Source of the DNA: Pachyseris speciosa
Taxonomy: Eukaryota; Cnidaria; Anthozoa; Scleractinia; Pachyseridae
Assembly (NCBI GenBank): GCA_016490735.1
Contig: JAEMWC010000553.1
Location: forward strand, 378,001 to 442,000
Length of the DNA: 64,000 bases
Direction: 5' to 3'
Positions 10,956-22,365 of the stretch are shown in pieces. Numbering within the stretch: the first letter of the stretch is position 1; each line of letters starts with the position of its first letter. Under the pieces are notes generated by a model. The model saw only the letters and a list, made by a program, of their open reading frames with translations, did not search any database and had not been told where the DNA came from. The translations under genes and the position numbers were made by a program.

Positions 10956-11812
10956 GAAGCCTGTTCCATGTGTTCAGATTGTGGTGAGCAGCAAAGGTTA
11001 TTACGATAATGAAAGATGTTGCAGTGCGTGGGAAAGACGACGACAGACGGGGGAGAGGGGGCCTCAAGCAATTTCTTCACAATTTTTTATCCTTATCTCA
11101 GTAATTAGGAAGATATTAGTAGTTTATCATTTACCAGAAAAATCAGAAAAGTTTGGTTGGAATGTAAATGGAAAGCCTATTTTGGTCTTCCCAAACGGAA
11201 AATTCTGGGAAAAACGAAATTTCTTGAAAGGTAGTCCAAAATTCCCAAACGGAATTTCCAAATGGAAATGTGCATTCCATTTGCTCATTTCTTCCAGTTC
11301 CAGGCCTTTTGGTTTGGATTGCTCTGTAAACCCAACCGTTAGGAATGTTTGTGTAAATGGAACAAGCACGCCCCATGGAAATTTTCATTTGGGTGTTTGA
11401 TGCACACCATTTACTGCAACCATCAACTTACCGGCTTTCCCTTTCCTCTTTTGTGTCAATCAGGTAAATGCTAATATTCTGAGAGCAAAGAGTTTCCAAC
11501 AGTCAAAGCATGCACATAATTTTGCCCTGTGTGTAAACACCTGCTGGAGAAGCATTTGACGCCTACATTTAACCTCAAGTTTCCGTCCCAAACTGTTAAC
11601 TACTGAATGCTTGATTTTTTCAGATTGAAATTTGTTCGATCTACTTAACCGAGTCTTCATAAAACGTTGGCAGGGTGCCTTTGTTTGTTTCCCTTTCAGG
11701 CAAATGGTAGAAAATAGATAAGTTTACTTAGGATTGTTTATTTACAAATCAATGGGAAAGTGAGGTTATCCCTTTCTAGTTTATCTCCTGGGAGACTAAA
11801 TCAACTCAACAC
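10956..11812. other. Repeat-like sequence, unclassified
   Basis: Contains partly palindromic blocks around 11150-11290 ('cccaaacggaa', 'ttccaaatgg'), which produce overlapping frames on both strands. No domain or clear terminal repeat was identified. Confidence 0.4.
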
Positions 11813-11960
11813 CAAATAAAATCAAATTAAATTCAATGTTGGTTTTTGGCGAGAGGGGAGACCCAGAGTACCCGGAGAAAAACCTCTCGGAGAAGAGTAG
11901 AGAACCAACAAACTCAGCCCACTTATGATGCCGAGTGCAGGAATCGAATCTGGAGGGATG
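11813..11960 (-). mobile_element. 3' part of a tRNA-derived SINE (truncated)
   Basis: Nearly the same as 63783-63915 (gttggtttttg, gagtacccggagaaaaacctct, agagtagagaaccaacaaactcagccc, gggaatcgaa-like block). The tail is the AAATC/AAATT repeat at 11812-11835. The tRNA-like head seen in the full copy at 63.8-63.97 kb is missing after the B-box-like 'gaatcgaa'. Confidence 0.75.
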
Positions 11961-12070
11961 ATTTTTTGTCGGCACCTTTGAAAAAATGTCCTAAGGGTCC
12001 AAATTTCATTGGCTTCTTTGAAGAAAAAATCCGACCCCCCCACCCCCCTCCCCTTGCAAAAACTCGCTAT

Positions 12071-12716
12071 CCTTAGGAGGGTGCGTATAAAAAATAAAAC
12101 GACCCGAGGACGGTCGTTTAAAATACTCTAGGGAAAAGAAATAAACTGGTTTTGCAGATATTAGGGTATTATTATATTTGCACTGTAACCTTTTTGTTCA
12201 ACTCACATAAGACACAACACTCACTAAATGTTCGTCGCGCTTTGAGCAAATAATTCATCCACTGCTTCCACTAGCAAAGAAGAAACAAACACTGTTTGTT
12301 AGCTTATCCTGTTTTAAATGGCAACTCCCTGAAATGTTCCTCTACACACCGTTTTATTTCCAAAGACGAAAGTTTGATGACGTGACAGAGTGAAGTGATT
12401 TTTGTTCATTTTTGAATTTGACTGTTGCAGTAGTTTTTCTTTCACTTGGACCACTTTAAATTGATAAAACCACACAAAAAGATTTCCTCTTGCCTCTGAG
12501 TATTCATATAAACCGTGTGTTTCTTCAGGGAACCTCTTGTTTTCGCAATTAATCCATTCCAAGATCGCTCAGATTCCACAGAACTTCTCTTGAACACTTC
12601 AGCCCGCCATGAAGAATTTGAAAAAGCTAGTTCCCAGGAAGGCCGTGAGGTCATTAACGCATGCACAACTCGACTTGAACGTCACATGGCGTGTGTAAAC
12701 AATGGGAAAGTGTGAT
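12071..12716. other. Unclassified stretch before unit U
   Basis: No recognisable domain. It ends with 'gtgtgtaaacaatggg' (about 12689), similar to ends of the GTTTACAC element at 10349, so an old related insertion is possible. Confidence 0.35.
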
Positions 12717-12719
12717 TAT

Positions 12720-14406
12720 ATAGGAGTCTTAAGAGGCAGTCCCGCTAAAAGCGGTCCTCTCGACTTGGCGACCAAAAAATGTTTTCCTTTATTTTTTGAC
12801 CATAAAAAGGGTTTGGTACACATGTTTAAAAAATGCTATAATTATTTTCCAATTCTCTATTTTTGCGCCGCCACAGGACCAAATTGAATTTTGGCTCCCC
12901 TGCCCGAACTGATAGTGATCGAAAGTGTAAATTTCACAGATTTTGTCAAGCGCGCCCTGACTGCAAAAATCTAGCTCACTTAATTCTATTTCGCTACAAG
13001 TTACAAGGTGTATTCAGTTAGTTCACAGACAAAATGTAGAAACTTACAAGAAAATCTTACGCATTCCAGCGTGATTAAAAGACACCCTTCTCTTGAGCCT
13101 TAATTTGCATATCGAAAACTAACCGAATGAAAGGAAAGAAATCTCAAAAGTTTGGTCTGAATCGTGATATAAAAAAAAAACACATCAGAGCAAATACTAT
13201 ACTCCAATAAACTGGTATATCGCTTCACACCGGCGGGTATCACCTTAGCGTCCACACACCACGAGCTCAAAATTGACGAAAATCCATGTGTTTACATAAT
13301 TATCGTTGGTGTCAAAGTCATTTGCATAATTCTAAAAATGGGCGAAAAGATATTTTTTTTTTTACTGTTCAGATTCTTTTACTGGCCTTCTAAACAATGG
13401 GTCTTAAATTCCTTTAATGTGACTATGCTAATTGGTTTGTTTGTTGTGTCATGGAATGGGAGGGGAGGGAACAAAATGTGGGAGGGGACGGAACAAATAA
13501 ATAAGAAAAATTTCTGTTTTTCAATACATGTATAGACAAGTATCTAATCGGTGGATATCAAAAAAAGGAATTCCTTCAATATTGTTTTAGTCCATCACAC
13601 TGTCTCCAATAATATATCGAACCAGGGCTCGTGATCGAGCACAAACTGGATGTGGGGTAGGATTGGCCTGACCGGCAAAACTGTGCAAAGGCTATGACAC
13701 ATGTTGACATGTACAGGTCAAAAATAAAAAGATCCAGTCAAATAAAACTTCCTACTAGATCTGCTTTAAAGGTAAAGAGTTTAATATCAGTAATCTGCAA
13801 TAGTTAAACAGAACTTGAAAGGAGATTTGAAAAGCGGTTGGAAAAGGGTTATGTTGTATGGAGAAACGATGACAAGCCAGGAAGGTGCTGCTGCTGCGTG
13901 GGAAGCTAGCTGAACATTGGAGCGCGAAATACTTACATTTTAAGCCGAAATTGGGAACGAGTTCCTATTAAGGAAACGAAAAAAATGGAGGAATAGGGTA
14001 GGAGGTTTCCTGCAGTTTCCTGGCACTGATTGCGGAGACCGCGATGTTAATTAGAATTAGAACGGAGCGTTCAATTCTCAACTGGAAATTTTCAAAGTGA
14101 TACTCGAGGACTTAGCTCGTAGAACGGGGTTAGGAAGGGAGGGACAGGGAGAGGGCTACTCCCCTATCCCTTTTCCCTTCCTTACCATCCACTTTCTACC
14201 CCTGTCACGCAGGCTATGAAGGACGGGAAATTTACCTGTTTTGATGACATTTTGTTTAAAAAAAAAGAAGTTGTCTAAACCCGAGAGGAGCATAACAAGT
14301 GCCGCTGGCAGATCCTTTTCCTTGTTCGCTGAAGACTGAAAACGCAGATTCGCTCGAAAATGACAGAAATAAGGTTTAGCAATCCGACTTTCTCCCCTAG
14401 CTGCAT
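12720..14406 (+). repeat. Unit U, left copy (end of a mirrored 19.5-kb structure)
   Basis: From 'gagtcttaagag' (about 12725) to about 13616 this is the reverse complement of 32251-30905, except that about 490-500 bp present in the other copies are missing at 13427. From about 13237 to 14406 it is also directly repeated at 17330-18988, again with that deletion only in this copy. No transposase is encoded in U. It behaves as a long terminal inverted region of a larger structure. Confidence 0.8.
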
Positions 14407-14589
14407 CAGTGTTAAAAAAGGGGGGTTAGATAGGCCTGCGCGACTCCCACTCGCGTGTTTTTAGGCTTGAAGCTATATTTTTGCTCTAAAGAGTATGTCT
14501 TTCAGGGAACGCCCTCTCTTGTATGATATAAGTGGCGGTTCCTTTAATATTTTTCTGAGCGTCGATTCTTTCTCAATAAAATGTTATTT

Positions 14590-15064
14590 GCTCATGAGGA
14601 TTTCTTTCAAGTCTGGCACTGATGGGTGATATTGCGTTACACACGGCAAGATTCGTTTGTTTTCTTTCTCTTTTAAACTTAACTTCTGAGAGGTTTCTTT
14701 TGTTAAAAGCTTTAGGGTAACCTCAATCAACAACGTGTGTTTTGAAATGTTCTATTTTCTCTTCAAATATTGTTTTAGAAGAGTTTTTCCTCAGAAGTCT
14801 TAAAGCCTCTCCTTTCACAAATCCCCTCCTAACACCGGGTGGGTGACAGGATGAGAAATGTGTATATTGAAATGTCTCAGTAGGCTTAAAATGGGTTCGC
14901 ACATCAGGAACTGATGTTGTTTCGAATCTTGCGCCTTTGTATGTGATGGCGTCCAAGAACGTTTTTTCAGTTTCTGAAACTTCAGCCATGAATTTAATTG
15001 TAGGGTGGTGTTTGTTTGCTTTCTCAATGAACTGTGTTATATCTCCTCGGTTTGTGTTCCAGGG
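14590..15064 (-). pseudogene. Inverted truncated copy of the Penelope-like RT 3' part
   Basis: Minus-strand frame from 'LWNTNRG' region through 'FMAEVSETEKTFLDA', 'FQYTHFSSCHPPGVRRGFV' and 'LLRKNSSKTIFEEK' to a stop at 14723, then more matching sequence in broken frames. It starts just downstream of where the catalytic (Y/F)xDD box would be, so it cannot encode an active enzyme. Confidence 0.75.
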
Positions 15065-15303
15065 CACTGAATTCAAAATTGACATTAAAAGCATCCGCAA
15101 AAGTCCCGAGCAAGAGTTCCTAAAGACCTAACTCGTTTTCATTATCGTGAAACCGATCGGTTGAGATCGGAAATCAAACGCGGAAAACGATCGAAAGTTT
15201 CTAACGAAACCGCAAACACTGATGTAACTACATTTTCAAAAACTAGAAAGGAAAACACTAGGCGCCTAGAGAAAACACTGTATCGCTCAACAATACACAC
15301 AAG

Positions 15304-17290
15304 ATGGCAGAAAACCTAGAAAAGAAAATAGCCGAGTTCAGCGATCTAATGTCAACTGTAAAAGGCAAGGATAATAAACAATTTAAACAGTACAATTGCC
15401 TGTTCACTGAGTCATTAGATAATGACAGGGCCAAACGGAAACCTTTAACCAAACAACTGTCGAACAGAAAGCGGAAAGACCGCAAACAAATCAAAAACAA
15501 AAGAAATATAAGCGCGAGGCTTGAAAAAAAACAAAACCCACATAAAAAACCTCTCTAATAAAGATCTCACCAATGGCCAGATTAACCTTCTGGCAAAAAG
15601 GCTTAAATTTATTCCCACACCCGTGACTAACGAGGAGCAAATACAACGGCATCTCTTGCGTGACTTTGAACGCTTCGCAAGAAGAATGAGATTACAATAC
15701 ATTTCTCACGGGAAGGAAAAAGAACCACATCCACGCCACGTTAAATCCGCATGGAAACAACCAATACAACCATCAATCGCCCTAGAGAGCTATCTAGAAG
15801 AGGTTAAGGTAAAACTTGTGGAAACCAAACTCACAAAAAGCAAAAAATAATCTGCCACCAGCCGAACAAAGGGCACTTAAGGCGTTAAAGCAAGACAACG
15901 AAATCAACCTTAAAAAAGCATATAAAGGGACGACCACTGTTGTGTCCAACACACAAGACAAAATCAAAGAGGTCAAACTCAACTAGATAACACTGAACAC
16001 TACAGGTCACTTGAAAAACCAACAGTAGATGAGACAAGCCGCAAAGTCCGACAACTAGTTAATGAACTCTACCACAAAAACCACATAGACGAAACAACTC
16101 AAAAATGGTTTTGTGAAACACCAAACCCGCCTCGAATTCCGGTTTTCTACACCCTGACAAAAATTCACAAACCGATACCAGTCGGCAGATCAATAATATC
16201 AGGGTGCGATGGCCCTACAGAGAAACTATCAACATTTGTTGACAGACTTCTTCAGCCGATAGCAAAACGGCAGAAGTCATATCTGAAAGACACCACTGAT
16301 TTTATCAACTTCATAGAGAGAACGAAAGTCTCAAAGGGGACTATCCTTGTTTCAATGGACGTAACCAGCTTATATACAAATATACCACAGGAGGAAGGAA
16401 TCCGAACAACATGCGCAGCATATGATGCATTCCATGAAAACAAACCTCCTATTCCTACTTAACAGCTTCAAGAAGCGCTAAGGCTTATTTTACAAGAAAA
16501 TTTGTTCCATTTTAATGGACGAGATTATCTCCAAACACATGGAACTGCTATGGGGACGAAAATGGTTGTTGCCTTCGCCAATATCTTCATGGAAAAAGTC
16601 GAAACAGAAATTATAAGCCAAAGCGTGACTAAACCGCTCGTTTGGAAACGCTAGACGACATTTTCTCCCTCTGGAACACAAACAGAGGAGATATAACACA
16701 GTTCATTGAGAAAGCAAACAAACACCACCCTACAATTAAATTCATGGCTGAAGTTTCAGAAGCTGAAATAACTTTCTTGGACTCCATCATATACAAAGGC
16801 GCAAGATTAGAAACAACATCAGTTCCTGATGTGCGAAACCATTTTAAGCCTACTGAGACATTTCAATATACACATTTCTCATCCTGTCCCACCCGGTGTT
16901 AGGAGGGGATTTGTGAAAGGAGAGGCCTTAAGACTTCTGAGGACAAACTCTTTTAAAACAATATTTGAAGAGAAAATAGAACATTTCAAAACACACCTTG
17001 TTGATTGAGGTTACCCTAAAGCCTTTATCCAAAGACACCTCTCAGAAGTTAGGTTTAAAAGAGAAAGAAAACTAATGAATCTTGCCGTGTGTAACGCAAT
17101 ATCACCCATCAGTGCCAAACTTAAAAAGAAATCCTCGTGAGGAAATAACATTTTATTGAGAAAGAATTGACGCTCAGAGAAATATTAAAGGAACCGCCAC
17201 TTATATCATACAAGAGAGGGCGTTCCCTGAAAGACATACTCGTTAGAGCAAAAATTTAGCTTCAAGGCTAAAAACACGCGAGTGGGAGTC
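15304..17290 (+). pseudogene. Penelope-like reverse transcriptase, broken
   Basis: The frame opens at ATG 15304 (MAENLEKK). A one-base shift near 15540 moves it to 'DLTNGQINLLAKRLKFIPTP', then 'FERFARRMRL', typical of the region before the RT in this group. Another frame change follows near 15850. RT blocks visible are 'FYTLTKIHKP' and 'GRSIISG', the first catalytic Asp in 'LVSMDVTSLYTNIP', and 'HGTAMGTKM'. There is a stop in the 'KPPIPT' segment (16460). The YIDD box is damaged: after 'LVWKR' (about 16650) the frame jumps to 'DDIFSLW'. The thumb-like part continues to 'FKTHLVD' and later 'SYKRGRSLKDILV'. The GIY-YIG nuclease is absent. At least four lesions make it a pseudogene. Confidence 0.8.
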
Positions 17291-17329
17291 GCGCAGGCCT
17301 ATCTAAACCCCCTTTTTTAACACTGGATA

Positions 17330-18988
17330 TCACCTTAGCTTCCACATACCACGAGCTCAAAATTGACGAAAATCCATGTGTTTACATAATTATCGTTGGT
17401 GTCATTTGCATAATTATAAAAATGGGCGAAAAGATATTTTTTTACCGTTCAGATTCTTTTACTGGCCTTCTAAACAATGGGTCTTAAATTCCTTTAATGA
17501 TTCTATGCAATAAAAATCTTGTGTTGTGGTAAAACGTTGGATAAACGTGATCAGTCTTTATGTCTTGCGAGACCCCCAAAGGAAACATTGGCGGTTGTAA
17601 GTAGTCTATTTAATAAATTTCGTTAATTCACGTTGTGAACCACGAGATGGAAAATATCAAATTCTAAAGTTAAAGTTTTGCAAATATTATATGCATCTTG
17701 AGGGGACACACAAACATAAAATACATTATGCTAATAATTTTGAAACAACCACATGCAAACATACACTCACGGTCTGACCATGGAGAAAATGCTCTGAATG
17801 CTTCCAGCAAACACAAGCGACCCTATTCAATGCACTACTTTCTGCAATTTTCTTTCCATTATTGATGGTTTTCATGCTGCTACGGTCTTCAAAGTTTCCA
17901 AGCTACAAACTCAACATCGCGGACCGTTATAGTAAACCAATAAGAATAACTTCGCCTGCTGTCTTGCGTTACATTGAACGTGACTATGCTAATTGGTTTG
18001 TTTGTTGTGTCATGGGATGGGATGGGAGGGAACAAAATGTGGGAGGGGACGGAACAAATAAATAAGAAAAATTTCTGTTTTTCAATACATGTATAGACAA
18101 GTATCTAATCGGTGGATATAAAAAAAAGGAATTCCTTCAATATTGCTTTAGTCCATCACACTGTCTCCAATAATATATCGAACCAGGGCTCGTGATCGAG
18201 CACAAACTGGATGTGGGGTAGGATTGGCCTGACCGGCAAAACTGTGCAAAGGCTATGACACATGTTGACATGTACAGGTCAAAAATAAAAAGATCCAGTC
18301 AAATAAAACTTCCTACTAGATCTGCATTAAAGGTAAAGAGTTTAATATCCGTAATCTGGAATTTTTAAACAGAACTTGAGAGGAGATTTTGAAAAGCGGT
18401 TGGAAAAGGGTTATGTTGTATGGAGAAATGATGACAAGCGAAGAAGGTGCTGAAATTAGCCGGCTCTCCCGACTACGTGGGAAGCTAGCTGAAAATTGGA
18501 GCGCGAAATACTTACATTTTAAGCCGAAATTGGGAACGAGTTCCTATTAAGGAAACGAAAATAATGGAGGAATAGGGTAGGAGGTTTCCTGCAGTTTCCT
18601 GGCACTGATTGCGGAGACCGCGATGTTAATTAGAACGGAGCGTTCAATTCTCAACTGGAAATTTTCAAAAAGATACTCAAGGACTTAGCCTGCGTAGCGG
18701 GCGTAGAAGCTCGTAGAAAGGGGTTAGGGAGGTAGGGACAGGGAGAGGGCTACTCCCCTCTCCCTTTTCCCTTCCACTTTCTACGCCTGCCCTGCAGGCT
18801 ATGAAGGACGGGAAATTTACCTGTTTTGATGGCATTTTGTTTAAAAACAAGAAGTTGTCTAAGCCCGAGAGGAGCATAACAAGTGCAGCTGGCAGATCCT
18901 TTTCCTTGTTCGCTGCAGACTGAAAACGCAGATTCGCTCGAAAATGACAGAAATAAGGTTTAGCAATCCGACATTCTCCCCTAGCTGC
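17330..18988 (+). repeat. Unit U, direct second copy (without the 490-bp deletion)
   Basis: Repeats 13237-14406 in the same orientation ('tatcaccttagc' to 'ccctagctgcat'), and also matches the inverted copy at 30905-31760. It retains the block 17498-17985 that is missing at 13427. It lies immediately after the Penelope-like pair, so the pair is flanked by direct repeats of about 1.2 and 1.7 kb. Confidence 0.85.
18686..18801. mobile_element. MULE-like MITE, 116 bp
   Basis: A foldback sequence from 'tagcctgcgtagcgggcgtagaa' to its inverse 'ttctacgcctgccctgcaggcta'. It is flanked by 'tcaaggact' and 'tgaaggacg', a 7/9 match consistent with an aged 9-bp target duplication. Ends resemble the elements at 45219, 46098 and 63415. 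A decayed counterpart lies in the left U copy near 14105-14217. Confidence 0.65.
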
Positions 18989-19125
18989 ATACCTAGAGAG
19001 AAAGGGAGAGGAAAAGCGAGAGGAAAGAGCACGGAGTGCGACGGGACGGGAGGGAGTTAACGCGCGTGTCCGCTTCCTCAGTTCCATTTTCTTTTCTAGC
19101 GCCTTCCATGCAAGCTTTGCGCGGC

Positions 19126-19806
19126 TAGGTTCTTACCGATAGTGCTCGTAAAAAAAGCATTAAATGCTTAAAGCAGTGCTTGTTTTTTTGCCAAAAAAAG
19201 TGCTAAAATAATGCTAATTTTTTTAAAAAGGGTCGCGTGTTACATAAAAATGCTCACTTTTTTCCGAGTTTTTTAAACATAGAAGATTACATTTTTCAGA
19301 TTTTCAGTTACAGTTTTCGACAAAAACAACTTCCCGTCTTTGATTGATAGTTCTTCTCCTGGATATTGCTGAATCCGATCATGTATGCTTATGTCTTTTG
19401 CGTTACAGTTCCCCTAGTCTTATTTTTTCCACTGATTGATGGTAGAGTACGCTCTCGAGTCTCGAGCTATCTCTGCCGTGGCTGGCTGACTTCCATTGTT
19501 CCTCGATGACAACGTGGATGAAGCCATCTTGGAACGATTGTGATGGACTGGGTTCTAGAAGTCAACCGCTGACCTATCAAACCTACTCTCCAGGCCTCCT
19601 CGACTCCTTTGACTAAAATGAGGGTAAAATGCGGCTTTGGACGACATATATAAAGTGTAATTGTGCTTTTTAACACAAAATTATACAAATAATCAGTCGA
19701 GAATCCAAAGTAATGCTAGTAGTGCTTTTTGAGATAAAATGTAAAAAAAAAGTTCTCGCGAAGCGAAATAATGCCAAAAAGTGCTAACACTATCGGTAAG
19801 AGCCTA
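19126..19806. mobile_element. Non-autonomous TIR element with 8-bp TSD (hAT-like)
   Basis: Ends are 'taggttcttaccgatagtg' and the inverse of 'cactatcggtaagagccta'. A perfect 8-bp duplication 'tgcgcggc' flanks it (19118-19125 and 19807-19814). Eight-bp duplications fit hAT (also P) elements. Inside are A/T-rich repeats of 'aaaagtgct' type and no transposase. Confidence 0.85.
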
Positions 19807-19964
19807 TGCGCGGCCTGCCGAAGACAGGTTCAGTTGCTCCATCAAGACTATTCTGCGACGAGCTGTGTGCAGATCACTTTCATCTTTAATTCACCTATTC
19901 TATGACAGAATAGGAGTAAGGAATAGAAATAAGCAGAAAAGTCCAAAACAAATTGTACCTTTAA

Positions 19965-20974
19965 CCCATTGGCACCTGTGCCGGCCAAAACCAGCCGCAC
20001 AAGACTCCCATGCTTCAAAACATTGCAACTTTCTTTATCGCACGAATATTGCCTAAACTGTCAGTTGTGACCACGAAATGGAATGTCCTCTAAATTTGGA
20101 TATCTAATAAACGCAAGAAACGTAGCGAGTTTTACCAAATATGGCCTTTTGAGTTTGGACAAGAACAAAACTGACCATTTTTAACGTCAAAGAGAAGCGA
20201 CGAAAATGCCCCCTTTTGCCTTTATGTTTTTCAAAGAAGTCATCGTCAAAAAACGAAACTTCAACCATCATAAAAAATTCAGTCCTTGTTCTGGCTTAGA
20301 AATGACATTATTGGTTCATATTCTTCTCCTGAGCGTAGATACAGCCTTTTGTTCCAGTGCATTCGGCCTTCCCGCCATTTTCAACATCTCGACCGCATTG
20401 GATGCTGGGAAATAACGAGAATTTTTCTCAGCACCCGTTCCTTCCCCCAGTATTTTCACATACAGCCATTCAGACCTATCGCCAAAAATTACTCCTTGTG
20501 GTCATCTTCAGTGCTCACGAATTCTAAAATATGTGGCGGTAGGTCGAGAAATTCATCAATAGTCGAGCCCCAAAGGTACTAAGTGTCCGACCGGCCAGAT
20601 TCCCAGTTCGTAGAGTAACAAGCCAAATTCGACAACAAAGTGCATCATCTTGCTCGATTCTTTGAGAAAGTGGACTCTTAGCTACCGTCACGCTTAACGA
20701 TGCTTATCAGGCAGCTACTAAAGATGAAAAATGGCTGTAAAAAAAATAAACTCAGCAAAAATCGCAAGCAAACCGAACTTGGGCTGCTCTTGTAGCTCCA
20801 CGTATGAAAAATAGCTATGTCAGAATGACGTTTTCAGAAACCTTGAGCCTGCAGTGCCTTAGGACAGCACCCCTTTTTCACGGTAGTTTGAAATAAAGAG
20901 CCACGAAATGCTATGGATCGTTTATAGGTGGAAAACCACTCCGAAAACGAAAAAAACGGCTGGGCGCCAATGGC
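19965..20974. mobile_element. piggyBac-like non-autonomous element, TTAA-flanked
   Basis: Ends 'cccattggcacc' and the inverse of 'ggcgccaatggc' lie directly against TTAA on both sides (19961-19964 and 20975-20978), the target signature of piggyBac-type elements. Short frames inside (20206-20415, 20286-20582) have no recognisable DDE domain, so it is probably an internally derived non-autonomous copy. Confidence 0.75.
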
Positions 20975-21215
20975 TTAAAATGTGCACTTAATTCTATATT
21001 ATCCACTGAGTTGCAAAAGACAAAGGTTAGGTACTACTAAAAAAACCTCGTGTCCACAAATTACTGTATAATCAATACAGTATCTAAAAAAAAAGCGAAA
21101 AATGGGCTCATCCTCGGTGTAAGAAACTGTGACTCTCACGAGTGACGTAAAACAAAGAAAACAAAGAAGCCCAAACAATACTGCCTAGGAAAATAATAGC
21201 GATAAAACAAAGAAA

Positions 21216-22365
21216 AACCTCACAGGATCTTTAAGGATCTTCAAAGATCTTCAAAGACCTGCCAAAGATCTTTAGAGATGAGGATCCTTTAAGGATCTTC
21301 TAAGGATCTTCAAAAGATCTTTAAAGATCTTTAATTTCTAAAACTAGTAACAAAGATCCTCATGGACTTGGTGAGGATCTTGTGAGGATCTCGCAAAGAT
21401 CCTGGTGAAGTTCAGTTCAAAGATCTTCGTGAGGATCCTTCAAGATCCTCAAGTATTTTTACTAGGATCCTTGAAGGATCTTACGAGGATCTTAAGCAGG
21501 ATCTTGAAAACATCTTTAGTAGGGTCCTTAAGGATTTGATAAGGATCCTTTAAGGATCTTAGAAGGATCTTATTGAGCAGGATCTTGAAAAGATCTTTAG
21601 TAGGATCCTTAAGGATTTAATAAGGATCCCTTGAGGATCTTAAGCAGGATCTTGAAAAGATCTTTAGTAGGATCCTTAAGGATTTAATAAGGATCCTTCA
21701 AGGATCTTAGAAGGATCTTAAGCAGGATCTTGAAAAGATCTTTAGTAGGATCCTTAAGGATTTAATAAGGATCCTTCAAGGATCTTAGAAGGATCTTAAG
21801 CAGGATCTTGAAAAGATCTTTAGTAGGATCCTTAAGGATTTGGTAAGGATCCTACAAGGATCTTAAAAGGATCTGAAACAGGATCTTGAAAAGATCTTTA
21901 GTAGGATCCTTAAGGATTTGATGAGGATCCTTGCAAGATTGTGAAAAGATCATTCCAATCAATTTGCTAAGATCCTTGACAGGATCCTTCAAGATCCTCA
22001 ACGATTTTATAAGGATCCCTCAAGGATCTTAAAAGGATCTTCAATGGGACCTTGAAAAGATCTTTATTAGGATCCTTTAAGATCTTTAAAGATTCTATTA
22101 GGACCCTTACAGGATCTTGGAAGGATCTTTTCAATCAAATTGCAAAGATCTTTGCCAGGATCCCGAAATATTCTAGAGGATTTTAAGAGGACTCCCCGGT
22201 TAAGTATCTTAAAAGAATCTTCAAAGGAATCTTGAAAAGATCTTCTAATGAGGATTGTTAAATGATCCTTGCAATCAATGCAATTTGCAAGATCTCTGAT
22301 AGGATCGTTAATAGATTTTACGGTGAGGACTTGCAGGATCTTGAAAAGATAATTACACTGTCACG
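21216..22365. repeat. GATC-rich tandem array, best period 78 bp
   Basis: About 1.15 kb in which AGGATC, AAGATC and TCAAGGATC recur at almost every turn. The most regular part (about 21580-21900) has units starting 'taagcaggatcttgaaaag' at 21641, 21719 and 21797, so the period is 78 bp. Copies decay towards both edges. A second array with the same core words but a 21-bp unit lies at 30238-30545. Confidence 0.9.

Larger units (their letters stand above)
14407..17325. mobile_element. Penelope-like element inserted as a head-to-head (inverted) pair
   Basis: Bounded by 'cagtgttaaaaaag' (14407) and its exact inverse 'cttttttaacactg' (17325). The outer ~658 bp at each side (14407-15064 and 16668-17325) are reverse complements carrying the 3' part of the same reverse transcriptase. 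The middle (15065-16667) holds the 5' part, in plus orientation only. So one longer plus copy is joined to an inverted, 5'-truncated copy. Both copies end before any GIY-YIG endonuclease. Unit U sequence lies on both sides as a direct repeat. Confidence 0.8.

Noticed and set aside
11127..11400. Protein-coding frames on both strands
   Set aside because: Overlapping frames in a partly palindromic repeat; Phe/Asn/Lys-rich with no recognisable motif.
18677..19087. 136-codon minus-strand frame
   Set aside because: Crosses the MULE-like MITE and a GA-rich stretch of unit U; the other copy of U does not keep the frame open.
21216..22365. CRISPR-like regular repeats
   Set aside because: Repeat words are contiguous and variable with no unique spacers of fixed size, and the genome is eukaryotic.
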